In this document: piece by piece, positions 34,801-41,635 of the stretch | Numbering within the stretch: position 1 is the stretch's first letter | Layout: every line of letters begins with the position of its first letter | NCBI GenBank assembly: GCA_965217625.1 | Contig: OZ244557.1 | Location: 1,922,001-1,986,000, forward strand | Length of the DNA: 64,000 bases | Direction: 5' to 3' | Origin: TK10-74A sp965217625 | GTDB lineage: Bacteria > Chloroflexota > Dehalococcoidia > Bin125 | Made by a program: the position numbers and the translations under genes | The notes under the pieces: generated by a model | What the model was told of the DNA's origin: nothing | What the model saw: only the letters and a program-made list of their open reading frames with translations | Database searches by the model: none

Positions 34801-35545
34801 CCATCTCCGACTCGGCCGCCAGATAGAAGTCCTGGCCGTCCAGCTTGAAGCGGTCGGCCTGGTCCATCGTGGCGTTGGTGCCGATGCAGAGCAGGACTTC
34901 GTGGCTGATGGCGTCCTCGGGGGCGGTGTAATGCGAGTCGTGCGTGGCGACGAGCGGCAGGTCGAGCTCGCGGGCCAGGTCGACGAGCTTGGGGATCACG
35001 GGGGTGAACTTGGGGTCGTGGTGGTTCTGCAGCTCGATGTAGTAGCGGTCGCCGAAGACCTCGCGGTACCAGCGCGCGGTGGCCAGGGCGTCGGCGTCGC
35101 GGGCCTCGTGCAGCGCCCGGTGCACCTCCGCCGAGGGGCAGCCGGAGAGGGCGATGAGGCCCTCGCTGTGGGCGCTCAGGCACTCCCGGTCGATGCGGGG
35201 GCGGTAGTAGAAGCCCTCCAGGTGCGCCTTCGTGGACAGCGCGACGAGGTTGCGCCAGCCGGTGTTGTTCATCGCCAGCAGCGTGAGGTGATGGGCGTTG
35301 GCGCGGGCGGCGGCGTTGCGCTCGGTCATCTTGCCGGCCGCGACGTAGGCCTCCATGCCCAGGATGGGGTGGACGCCGGCGCGCCGGCCGGCGCTGTAGA
35401 AGTCGAGCGCGCCGTACAGGTTGCCGTGGTCGGTGATGGCCAGGGCTTCCTGCCCCAGCCGCTGCGCGCGCTCCATGAGCGCGTCGATCTTGGCCAGGCC
35501 GTCGAGCAGGCTGAACTCGGTGTGGGTGTGGAGATGGGTGAACAT
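31835..35545 (-). CDS. dnaE: DNA polymerase III alpha subunit
   Basis: 1236 residues, replicative DNA polymerase of the DnaE class. N-terminal PHP domain (HLHTHTEFSLLDG, ITDHGNLYGALDFY, HDSHYT), then the polymerase core with MGVRGSAAASIILYCL, the catalytic PDIDMDFADDRRDEV, and YRPGPMDHIPRF, GVIVYQDQVLQIA and FAGYAFNKAHAVCYG. The helix-hairpin-helix region (DINRSRANF, RIGLTNVKNVG) and an OB domain (VTIAAGEISAEHEGQDLIVAGAV) follow. A low-complexity Ala/Pro linker at about 1080-1140 precedes a C-terminal DnaE-specific domain. The ATG follows a TACGCT box by 10 nt. Confidence 0.98.
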   Translation of the reverse strand: MFTHLHTHTEFSLLDGLAKIDALMERAQRLGQEALAITDHGNLYGALDFYSAGRRAGVHPILGMEAYVAAGKMTERNAAARANAHHLTLLAMNNTGWRNLVALSTKAHLEGFYYRPRIDRECLSAHSEGLIALSGCPSAEVHRALHEARDADALATARWYREVFGDRYYIELQNHHDPKFTPVIPKLVDLARELDLPLVATHDSHYTAPEDAISHEVLLCIGTNATMDQADRFKLDGQDFYLAAESEMAERFPELPEALRNTVAITQRCGVELAFNRLQLPDPDLPPGTTAQQHLADLSAAGLQQRYGAPTPAHVARLQYELSVVEQTGFAEYFLIVRDFAQFARRQRIAMGVRGSAAASIILYCLEITDIDPLAHDLIFERFLNVERHEMPDIDMDFADDRRDEVIRYVADKYGHDRVAQIITFGTLGAKAAIRDTGRALGMTYGAADRIARLIPTQVNTTLDSALTGSQELRAAYEAEPDTKKLVDQARKLEGVARHAGTHAAAVVIAREPLIENVPLQRPARADDDDESAVPMTQWAMNQCAAIGLLKMDFLGLTNLTILEAAVAIVEDETGERPDYVNLPDGDPETFAMLSTGDTFGVFQLESAGMRRYVQDLKPTQLSDLAAMVALYRPGPMDHIPRFIRSKHGDEAISYPHPDLAEILDATYGVIVYQDQVLQIARKFAGYTLGQADIMRKAMGKKIAEVMQAERGRFVQGAERLGYSAAEANTVFNLVEPFAGYAFNKAHAVCYGSIAYQTAYLKAHHPVAYMTAVLRAAGGNSDRVGLAAAECARMGAPLLPPDINRSRANFQTEALAGDRRGVRIGLTNVKNVGRLAMDTLIAERDASGPFASLEDLCRRADLGGVNKRALESLIKVGALDALVERGPALAAVDRILRLAQRERELRDSGQTTMFDLFGDQVETPRPALALDDVAAADVTGAEQLQWEKELLGVYVSAHPFQRPSAALHPYVTIAAGEISAEHEGQDLIVAGAVTLVRSLTTRKGEPFAAVEIEDLTGAVELTVWPDLYATTRDLWADGNIIVAHARVRLRGDRVTVAVERATIWEDGPDGGQLRDDPAHWDLTARTPRPRRANGAARSAPASSNGKTASPAPAAAPAAPAAPAVAEAPPAPPAPAAPAPPAAPRPATGAPPALQVRLRETDDEAADRARLQEVLRLVRDTPGDQPAYLTIAGLGETVTLALPDCATSHALVESLRQALGECGGAEIEAAPVAVAGG

Positions 35546-35555
35546 CGGCTTGGCG

Positions 35556-35561
35556 AGCGTA
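35556..35561 (-). promoter_or_regulatory. TANNNT -10 box of dnaE
   Basis: TACGCT on the minus strand, 10 nt before the dnaE ATG at 35545, with no Shine-Dalgarno sequence. The message would be nearly leaderless. Confidence 0.4.
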
Positions 35562-35664
35562 GCAACGCGCGGGCCGCCGGCGTCGCGCTTGTGGCCGGTG
35601 TGGGGAAATCATGTGGACGGAGGGGCGAAGGCCTGCCCACATCGGGCGCGACCTCACCCCCGAA

Positions 35665-35696
35665 CCCCCTCTCCAACTGAACCGCTGGAGAGGGGG
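35665..35696. repeat. Hairpin repeat, copy 1
   Basis: CCCCCTCTCCAAC, loop TGAACC, GCTGGAGAGGGGG: 13-bp arms with one mismatch. Same core and loop as the copy at 38359-38392. The two copies bracket the substrate-binding protein gene. Confidence 0.8.
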
Positions 35697-35775
35697 AACC
35701 GGAAGGGGCCAGGAGGGGAGTTTCCCACCGCCCCAAGCGACATAAAACGCGATGTCAATAGGCAAATCGGAAGAT

Positions 35776-35828
35776 TTTACCAAAAGTTTACCAAAAAACA
35801 CTAGCCCCCCCCCCCCCCGATCTATACT
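35776..35828 (+). promoter_or_regulatory. Unusual promoter region: direct repeats, C14 tract, TATACT box
   Basis: Two TTTACCAAAA repeats 11 bp apart (one helical turn, operator-like) are followed by 14 consecutive C and TATACT at 35823-35828. If TTTACC at 35787-35792 is the -35, the spacer is 30 bp, 13 bp longer than optimal because of the C run. Length changes in such a run could switch expression. Predicted start about 35835. Confidence 0.5.
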
Positions 35829-35891
35829 ATGAAAGCTCGTGCACCGAGCGGTCCCACAAAGGGACAGCCGGGTACCGGAAAGGAACATGTC

Positions 35892-38330
35892 ATGAGCGCC
35901 CGGAACCATTGGACCGCCCTGCGACAGCGAAAGATCTCGCGTCGCACCATGTTGGGAGCCAGCGCCAAAGCGGGCGTTGGAGCCGCCGGGCTGGCGCTCG
36001 TCGGCTGCGGCGACGACGACGAGCCCGACGCTGGGGCCGCGGCCGCCGAACGGGCCGCCTCGGCCGCGGAGGAGGCCGCCGCCGCGGCCGTCGCCGCCGG
36101 GGAGGCGCGCGCCGCCGAATCCGAGGCCGCAGCTGCGGTCGCGGCCGAGGCGGCAGACGCTGCGGCCGACGCGGCCGCCGCCGCCGGCGAAGCCTCCGCC
36201 GCCGCCGGCGAAGCCTCCGACGCCGCCGCGCAGGCGGCCAGCGCCGCCGATGCGGCTGCGGCCCTGGCCGCCGAGGCGGCCGAGTCGGAGGACGCCGCCA
36301 ACGCGGCCGCCGCCGCGGAGGCCGCCGCCCAGGCTGCCGCCGACGCCGCTGCCGCCGCATCCGCGGCCGGCGATGAGGCTGCCGCGGCCGTCGCCGCCGC
36401 CGCCTCCGAGGCGGCGGAAGCCGCCGCCCAGGCCGCCCGCGACGCGGCCGCTGCGGTCGAGGCGGGGACGGCCACCGCGGAGGCCGCCCAGGCCGCCATC
36501 GACGAGGCCGCCGAGGCCGCGGCTGCCGCCGCGGCTGCCGCCGGGGAGGCGTCCGCCGCCGCCGGCGAGGCCGCCGCCACCGCCCAGCAGACCGCCGAAG
36601 CCGCGGCCGAAACCGCCGCCGCGGCCGTCGCGGCGGCCGAAGAGGCCGCCGATGCCGCCCAGGAGGCCGCCGAGAGCGCGGCCATGGCGGCGGAGGACGA
36701 GCCGGCCGCGACGAGCGGGCCGGTATACGGCGGCAAGATCGTCCGCACTGCCAAGCAAGACATCGACGAGAGTTGGAACCCGACCCAAGGCATCTCGGGC
36801 ACGGATACCTTAGAATACCATAATTTCATCTACGACTCTGTGTTGGGGTTCACCGACGATGGCTCGGGGAAAGCGGAGCTGGCCGAGAGCTGGGAGACCC
36901 CGGACGACGTCACCTACCTCTTCAACTTCGCGCCTGGCCGCGCCCTGTTCCAGGACGGCGCGCCGGTGGACGCCAACGCGATGCAGCTGAATATGGAGTA
37001 TCGGCAAACCGACGAGGTCGCCTCCCTCAACACCCGCACCAATACGGGTCTCGCCAACGCGGCGTCCTTCGAAGCGGTGGACGACGTCACCTGGCGGATG
37101 GTCAACAGCGAGCCGTCCGGGCCCACCCTCGCGGCCTTCTGGAGCTGGGGACTCTCGGGCGAGTTGATCTCGCCGAACGCCTTCGAAACCGCCCATGAAA
37201 ATCCCGTCGGCGCCGGACCCGCGCGCCCCGTGGAGCACGTCCCTGGGGAGCACTGGCTGGGGGAGAAATGGGACGGCTACTGGGATAACGAGCACGTCTA
37301 CGCCGACCAGTTGGAGACCCGGATCACTCCCAACGAGAACAACGCCTGGGCCCAATTCCTTGATGGGGAGATCTCCTATGAAACTCCCCCCGGGGTAATG
37401 ACCCCGGATCTGGCGGCGGAGTTGGAGGCCGACGGGTTCAACGTGTTCACCGGGCTCGACCTGGCTTGGCAAGCCACGAATTTCAATCTCAACCCGGAGG
37501 ACGAGGGCGTCAACATGTTCCGCGACCCCCGCCTGCGCTGGGCGTTCGGCCTCAGCGTGGACCGGGACGTCCTCAACGAAGTGTCCATGGACGGCCTGGC
37601 CAAGCCCTCCGTGTGCAACACCAGTACGGAGAGCTGGGCCATCCGGGAGGGCGCGAACTACTACGACCCGCCCGACTTGGCGAAAGCCGCCCAACTGCGG
37701 GACGCCGCGGGCTTCGGGGACGACAACCCCGTCACCGGCGACCATCTGGCCTTCAGCTGGGAACCCGCGCTGCGCACGGCGAAGGCGGTCTTCGCCCAGC
37801 TGCAGCAAGCCGGCTGGTCGGGGTTGAACTTCGTGGAAGGCTCTGAGTCGGCGATCCTGGACATCTACTTCTCAGGAAACGGCTACGTCACCGCCACGCT
37901 CCCCTGGGGTTCGCCGTACGACCCGGACGGTGTGATGGGCCCGTACATTGATCTGGCCCTCAGGAGCTGGCTGTACGGCGCTCCCGAGGACGGCCCGGGG
38001 ACCGGGCGCGCGAGCCTGGCGGAAAACCCGAACGACCAGGTGCTGCAGAACATCGCGGAGACCGAAGCGTACACCGTGGCGGCCACGAAATTCTCCCGCC
38101 AGGAGGACCGCATCGAGCCCTACGACAAGGCGTTCGCCAGCTACGGCGACGGCCACTCCTGGTCCGACCCCGACATCCAAGGACACCGCTGGTTGTACCA
38201 CTGGATCCAGTTTCCGGCGAGCCAAGCCACCCAGGGGAACCTCGGGGGGTTCCATCTCAGACCCGTCGATGGCCATCCGTCCTCGACGAGCGGCGGGTGG
38301 GGCTACAAGGGGTTGTGGCACAACGCCTAG
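35892..38330 (+). CDS. Peptide/nickel-type ABC transporter substrate-binding lipoprotein with long Ala-rich spacer
   Basis: 812 residues from the ATG at 35892, where GGAAAGGAA supplies a Shine-Dalgarno sequence; an ATG at 35829 overlaps the -10 region. A Tat signal (KISRRTML) and lipobox (LALVGCG, Cys39) predict export and anchoring. Residues about 44-273 are almost entirely Ala with Glu/Asp/Ser, predicted to be a long helix or coiled coil. The family 5 substrate-binding domain follows (GPVYGGKIVRTAKQDID, LAESWETPDDVTYLFNF, NMFRDPRLRWAFGLSVDRDVLNEV). Two permease genes follow; no ATPase gene is adjacent. Ligand unknown. Confidence 0.88.
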   Translation: MSARNHWTALRQRKISRRTMLGASAKAGVGAAGLALVGCGDDDEPDAGAAAAERAASAAEEAAAAAVAAGEARAAESEAAAAVAAEAADAAADAAAAAGEASAAAGEASDAAAQAASAADAAAALAAEAAESEDAANAAAAAEAAAQAAADAAAAASAAGDEAAAAVAAAASEAAEAAAQAARDAAAAVEAGTATAEAAQAAIDEAAEAAAAAAAAAGEASAAAGEAAATAQQTAEAAAETAAAAVAAAEEAADAAQEAAESAAMAAEDEPAATSGPVYGGKIVRTAKQDIDESWNPTQGISGTDTLEYHNFIYDSVLGFTDDGSGKAELAESWETPDDVTYLFNFAPGRALFQDGAPVDANAMQLNMEYRQTDEVASLNTRTNTGLANAASFEAVDDVTWRMVNSEPSGPTLAAFWSWGLSGELISPNAFETAHENPVGAGPARPVEHVPGEHWLGEKWDGYWDNEHVYADQLETRITPNENNAWAQFLDGEISYETPPGVMTPDLAAELEADGFNVFTGLDLAWQATNFNLNPEDEGVNMFRDPRLRWAFGLSVDRDVLNEVSMDGLAKPSVCNTSTESWAIREGANYYDPPDLAKAAQLRDAAGFGDDNPVTGDHLAFSWEPALRTAKAVFAQLQQAGWSGLNFVEGSESAILDIYFSGNGYVTATLPWGSPYDPDGVMGPYIDLALRSWLYGAPEDGPGTGRASLAENPNDQVLQNIAETEAYTVAATKFSRQEDRIEPYDKAFASYGDGHSWSDPDIQGHRWLYHWIQFPASQATQGNLGGFHLRPVDGHPSSTSGGWGYKGLWHNA

Positions 38331-38358
38331 CTTCGCGCCGGCCGGAACCGCACCCCCT

Positions 38359-38392
38359 CCCCCCTCTCCATCTGAACCGATGGAGAGGGGGG
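38359..38392. repeat. Hairpin repeat, copy 2
   Basis: CCCCCCTCTCCATC, loop TGAACC, GATGGAGAGGGGGG: perfect 14-bp arms. Located 28 bp after the substrate-binding gene, where it could act as a terminator or mRNA-stabilising stem. Copy 1 is at 35665-35696. Confidence 0.85.
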
Positions 38393-38443
38393 ACCGGCGG
38401 CGCCGGCGGTCGCCGGCGCGCCCGTTGATCTGAGCGAACGCCG

Positions 38444-39406
38444 ATGGCGCGCTACATCACCACGCGGTTCCTCTCCTCGCTGATCATCCTGTGGATCATC
38501 AGCGTGCTCGTCTTCCTGCTCATGACCCTGTTGCCCGGCGATCCCACGATAGCCGGGCTGGAGGCGACCCCCGAGCAGCGTGAGCAGCTCCGCGAACGCC
38601 TGGGGCTGAACGATCCGCTGCCGCAGCGCTACTTCGACTGGTTGTTCCACGCGTTGCAGGGCGATCTCGGGGTGAGCCTGGCCAGCGTCAACGAGAGCGT
38701 CTCGATCAGCCGCCTGTTCGAGCGGCGCATCCCCGCCACGGTGGAGTTGGGCGTCTTGAGCCTCATCGTGGTCGTGGTCGTGGCGGTGCCGATCGGCGTG
38801 CTGGCGGCGCTGAAGCCCGGGTCCAAGCGGGAAGTGGCGGCCAGCACGGCCATGATCGTGGGCAACTCGATCCCGGAGTTCGTCACCGGCATCGCGCTGA
38901 TCCTCGTGATCGGTCTGCACTTCGACCTCCTGCCGGTCGGGGGCTACGTCGCCTTCACGGACGATCCGATCGAGAACCTGAAGCGCATGGCGATGCCGGT
39001 GCTGGCCATCTCGCTGACCGCGACGACGCTGCTGATGCGCCAGACGCGCTCGGCCATGATCACCGTGCTCAGCGATGACTACATCCGCACCGCCCGCGCC
39101 AAGGGGCTGCGCGAGCGCGCCGTCGTCGTCCGCCACGCGCTGCGCAACGCCCTGATCCCGGTGATCACGATCTTCGGCTTCCAGGCCGGGCTGATCTTCA
39201 GCGGCGCGGTGATCACCGAGAGCGTCTTCAACATCCCGGGCATGGGCCGCCTGTTCGTCGAGAGCGTCGTCGAGGAGCAGGACTACACCGTGATCCAGAA
39301 CCTCGTCATGTTCTTCGCGATCGCCACCCTGCTCCTGAATCTCCTCGTCGACCTCTCCTACACGCTGATCGATCCGCGCATCCGGACGGGACGGGGGACC
39401 GCATGA
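38444..39406 (+). CDS. ABC transporter permease, DppB/OppB type
   Basis: 320 residues with six predicted membrane helices. N-terminal MARYITTRFLSSLIILWIISVLVFLLMTL is the conserved DppB start, followed by LLPGDPT, ELGVLSLIVVVVVAVPIGVLAAL and the EAA-type loop (DDYIRTARAKGLRERAVVVRHALRNALIPV) that contacts the ATPase. It ends with DLSYTLIDPRIRTG. It overlaps the DppC-type gene by ATGA. It would form the translocation channel for peptides or similar solutes delivered by the lipoprotein upstream. Confidence 0.96.
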   Translation: MARYITTRFLSSLIILWIISVLVFLLMTLLPGDPTIAGLEATPEQREQLRERLGLNDPLPQRYFDWLFHALQGDLGVSLASVNESVSISRLFERRIPATVELGVLSLIVVVVVAVPIGVLAALKPGSKREVAASTAMIVGNSIPEFVTGIALILVIGLHFDLLPVGGYVAFTDDPIENLKRMAMPVLAISLTATTLLMRQTRSAMITVLSDDYIRTARAKGLRERAVVVRHALRNALIPVITIFGFQAGLIFSGAVITESVFNIPGMGRLFVESVVEEQDYTVIQNLVMFFAIATLLLNLLVDLSYTLIDPRIRTGRGTA

Positions 39407-40335
39407 GCGCCGGCCGGACGCCTCCGGCATCGGCCGTCCGGCCGCTCGCGCGGGTGGGACTGCGCGAGCGCCATTGGTACCGCGAAGCGCGCGCGATCGG
39501 GCGCGTCTACCTGCGGAACCGCCCGGCCGTCGTCGGCGCCGTGCTGCTGCTCGGCTTCGGGCTGATCGCCGCCTTCGCCCCGTGGATCGCCCCCGCCGAC
39601 CCGTACCTGCCCGCGACCACGCGCGAGGGCGTCTTCAACCCGCCCAGTTGGGATCACCTCGCCGGCACCGACCACCTGGGCCGGGACGTGCTCAGCCGCG
39701 TGTTCTTCGGCGCCCGCATCGCCTGGCAGATCGTGCTGGTGGCGACCGGCGTCGCGGTGGGCCTCGGCGTGCCGCTGGGCCTCCTGGCGGGCTACGTCGG
39801 GGGCAAGCTGGACGAACTGGTGATCATGCGCTTCGTCGACGCCGTCATGGCGCTGCCGGGCCTCGTCCTCATTCTCGCCCTCACGGGCGCCGTCGGGCCC
39901 AGCATCACGAACACGATGATCATCATCGGGATCGTCTGGTCGCCCGGCTACGCGCGCCTGACGCGGGGCGTCGTGCTGCAGATCCGGCAGGAGGTCTACG
40001 TCGACGCCGCCCGCGCGATCGGCGCGACCCCGGCCCGGATCATGGCGCGCCACCTGCTGCCCAACGTCGTGGCGCCGATCATGGTGCTGGCCTCGCTCTC
40101 GGCCGCCGGCATCATCCTCGTCGAGGCGGGGCTCAGCTTCATCGGCGCGGGCGTGCAAGAGCCCACGCCCGCCTGGGGGCGGATGGCCGCCGAGGCGAAT
40201 AAGACCATCCTGACGCGCAGCGCCTGGCCGCTCGCCGGGCCGGCGATCGCGATCATCCTGCTCGTGATGGCGTTCAACTTCGTCGGCGACGGCATGCGCG
40301 ACGCCTTCGACCCGCGCCTGCGGAATATCCGCTAG
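39403..40335 (+). CDS. ABC transporter permease, DppC/OppC type
   Basis: 310 residues. An N-terminal cytoplasmic segment is followed by helix AVVGAVLLLGFGLIAAFAPW, the conserved HLAGTDHLGRDVLSRVFFGARI, and the EAA loop (REVYVDAARAIGATPARIMARHLLPNV, with QEVYVDAARAIGA). The end NFVGDGMRDAFDPRLRNIR is the usual C-terminus. It pairs with the DppB-type permease. The ATP-binding subunits expected after it are missing here; a desaturase gene follows instead. Confidence 0.96.
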   Translation: MSAGRTPPASAVRPLARVGLRERHWYREARAIGRVYLRNRPAVVGAVLLLGFGLIAAFAPWIAPADPYLPATTREGVFNPPSWDHLAGTDHLGRDVLSRVFFGARIAWQIVLVATGVAVGLGVPLGLLAGYVGGKLDELVIMRFVDAVMALPGLVLILALTGAVGPSITNTMIIIGIVWSPGYARLTRGVVLQIRQEVYVDAARAIGATPARIMARHLLPNVVAPIMVLASLSAAGIILVEAGLSFIGAGVQEPTPAWGRMAAEANKTILTRSAWPLAGPAIAIILLVMAFNFVGDGMRDAFDPRLRNIR

Positions 40336-40345
40336 GGGCGGGCGC

Positions 40346-40351
40346 TATCAT
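40346..40351 (+). promoter_or_regulatory. Putative -10 box of the desaturase gene
   Basis: TATCAT, 45 nt upstream of the ATG at 40397; AGGGGA lies close before the ATG as Shine-Dalgarno sequence. No clear -35 was found. Confidence 0.35.
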
Positions 40352-40396
40352 CGTGTCGGCCCTTGGGGCGGGCCAAGTCCGAGAGGGGAACCGACA

Positions 40397-41596
40397 ATGA
40401 CGACCGCCACCGCGACCCGCACCTGGGAGCCGCTGAGCGAGGTGCGCAAGCGCCTGCGCGTCAAGTGGTACCGCTCGCCGATCGACAAGCCGACGCTCTG
40501 GGAGTTGATGGAGCGCAGCGACCGCAAGGGCCTCACCCATGCGCTGGGGCACTTGGGGCTGATCGTGGCGCTGGGGGCGCTCACGGCGGTCGCGTTCGAG
40601 CAGGGCTGGTGGGCCGTGTTCGGCGTCGCGCTGTGGTTCTACGGGGCCGTGACGGCCTTCCTCCCCGGCCTCGCGACGCACGAATTGGCGCACGGCACCG
40701 TGTTCCGGACGCCGGCGCTCAACCGCTTCTTCATGCGGCTGTTCAGTGTCGTCGGCTGGTGGAACTACAACGAGTACCGGATGAGCCACACGTATCACCA
40801 TCGCTACACGCTCTTCCCGGACGGCGACCGCGAGGTCTTGCTGCCCAAGGAGCCGTCGCTGCATCCGCTGCTCCTGCTGGAGATGTGCACCGTCAACGTG
40901 CGGGGCATGTTCCGGCTGCTGCGCTCGGTGGGGCTGACGGCGCTGGGACGCTTCGACATGAACACGGTCAGCTCACACAGCGGCGTGCACGCGACGCAGT
41001 GGACCGCGGCGCTCTCGGAGGTGCATCCCGAGACGTATCGGGCGGCCGTGCGCTGGGCGCGCTTCCTGCTGCTCTTCCACGGCGCGGTCATCGTGCTGTC
41101 GATCGTGCTCCAGCTCTGGTGGCTCATGATCCTGCTCAGCGGCGGCATCTTCGTGGCCAACGCCTGGAAGTACTTCCTCGGGCTGACGCAGCACGCCGGC
41201 CTGCGCGACAACGTGCCCGACTTCCGGCTCTGCGTCCGCACGGTCAAGGCCGATCCGCTGTCCTCGTTCCTGTACTGGCACATGGAGCGGCACATCGAAC
41301 ATCACATGTACGCGGGCGTGCCCTGCTACCACCTGAAGCGCCTCAGCCGCGAGATCGCGGACGACCTGCCGGAGCGGCGCTCGGTGCTCGGCGCCTGGCG
41401 CGAGATGCGCGGCGCTTGGCTGCGCCAACTCGCCGAGCCCGGCTACCAGTACGACACGCCGCTGCCGGCCACGGCCCGCCCGGCGATGACCATCGAGGCG
41501 GCGGTGGTGGGCCTGCCCGCCCCGCCCGAGGGCACGGCCGAGATGGCGGCGTCGATCGGGGCGCTGGACCCGGACGAGGACCTCGTGCGGGTCTGA
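40397..41596 (+). CDS. Fatty acid desaturase (membrane di-iron)
   Basis: 399 residues. The three histidine boxes of membrane desaturases/hydroxylases are present: H95-ELAH99, H131-TYHH135 and H299-IEHH303. Further hydrophobic segments (LIVALGALTAVAFEQGWW, LLLFHGAVIVLSIVLQLWWLMIL) make a four-helix membrane core. Family members insert double bonds or hydroxylate acyl chains with O2 and an electron donor. Acyl specificity cannot be read from the sequence. The gene sits between DppC and a 36-bp relic of another DppC gene, so it may have been inserted into a transporter operon. Confidence 0.9.
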   Translation: MTTATATRTWEPLSEVRKRLRVKWYRSPIDKPTLWELMERSDRKGLTHALGHLGLIVALGALTAVAFEQGWWAVFGVALWFYGAVTAFLPGLATHELAHGTVFRTPALNRFFMRLFSVVGWWNYNEYRMSHTYHHRYTLFPDGDREVLLPKEPSLHPLLLLEMCTVNVRGMFRLLRSVGLTALGRFDMNTVSSHSGVHATQWTAALSEVHPETYRAAVRWARFLLLFHGAVIVLSIVLQLWWLMILLSGGIFVANAWKYFLGLTQHAGLRDNVPDFRLCVRTVKADPLSSFLYWHMERHIEHHMYAGVPCYHLKRLSREIADDLPERRSVLGAWREMRGAWLRQLAEPGYQYDTPLPATARPAMTIEAAVVGLPAPPEGTAEMAASIGALDPDEDLVRV

Positions 41597-41599
41597 CGG

Positions 41600-41635
41600 G
41601 ACGCCCTCGATCCGCGCCTGCGGAACGTGCGCTAG
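41600..41635 (+). pseudogene. Relic of a DppC-type permease C-terminus
   Basis: In frame this encodes DALDPRLRNVR followed by TAG, nearly identical to the DAFDPRLRNIR end of the intact permease at 39403-40335, with the same base pattern (CCGCGCCTGCGGAA). Nothing upstream of it is permease-like; it directly follows the desaturase stop codon. It is best explained as the end of a second permease copy left after duplication and replacement. Confidence 0.7.

Larger units (their letters stand above)
35546..35891. other. Divergent intergenic region, dnaE / substrate-binding gene
   Basis: 346 bp without a supported gene. From left to right it holds the dnaE start box (TACGCT, minus strand 35561-35556), a hairpin repeat (35665-35696), an A+T-rich stretch with two TTTACCAAAA direct repeats 11 bp apart (35776-35785 and 35787-35796), a C14 run (35805-35818), a TATACT -10 box (35823-35828) and a leader with GGAAAGGAA ahead of the ATG at 35892. 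Confidence 0.7.

Noticed and set aside
31760..35680. 1306-codon plus-strand frame opposite dnaE
   Set aside because: Composition is typical of a GC-rich shadow frame; dnaE is unambiguous on the minus strand.
33855..36788. 977-codon minus-strand frame with Gly-rich repeats, resembling a PE-PGRS-like protein
   Set aside because: The Gly-rich part is the antisense of the Ala-rich spacer of the substrate-binding protein, and the rest is antisense or out of frame with dnaE.
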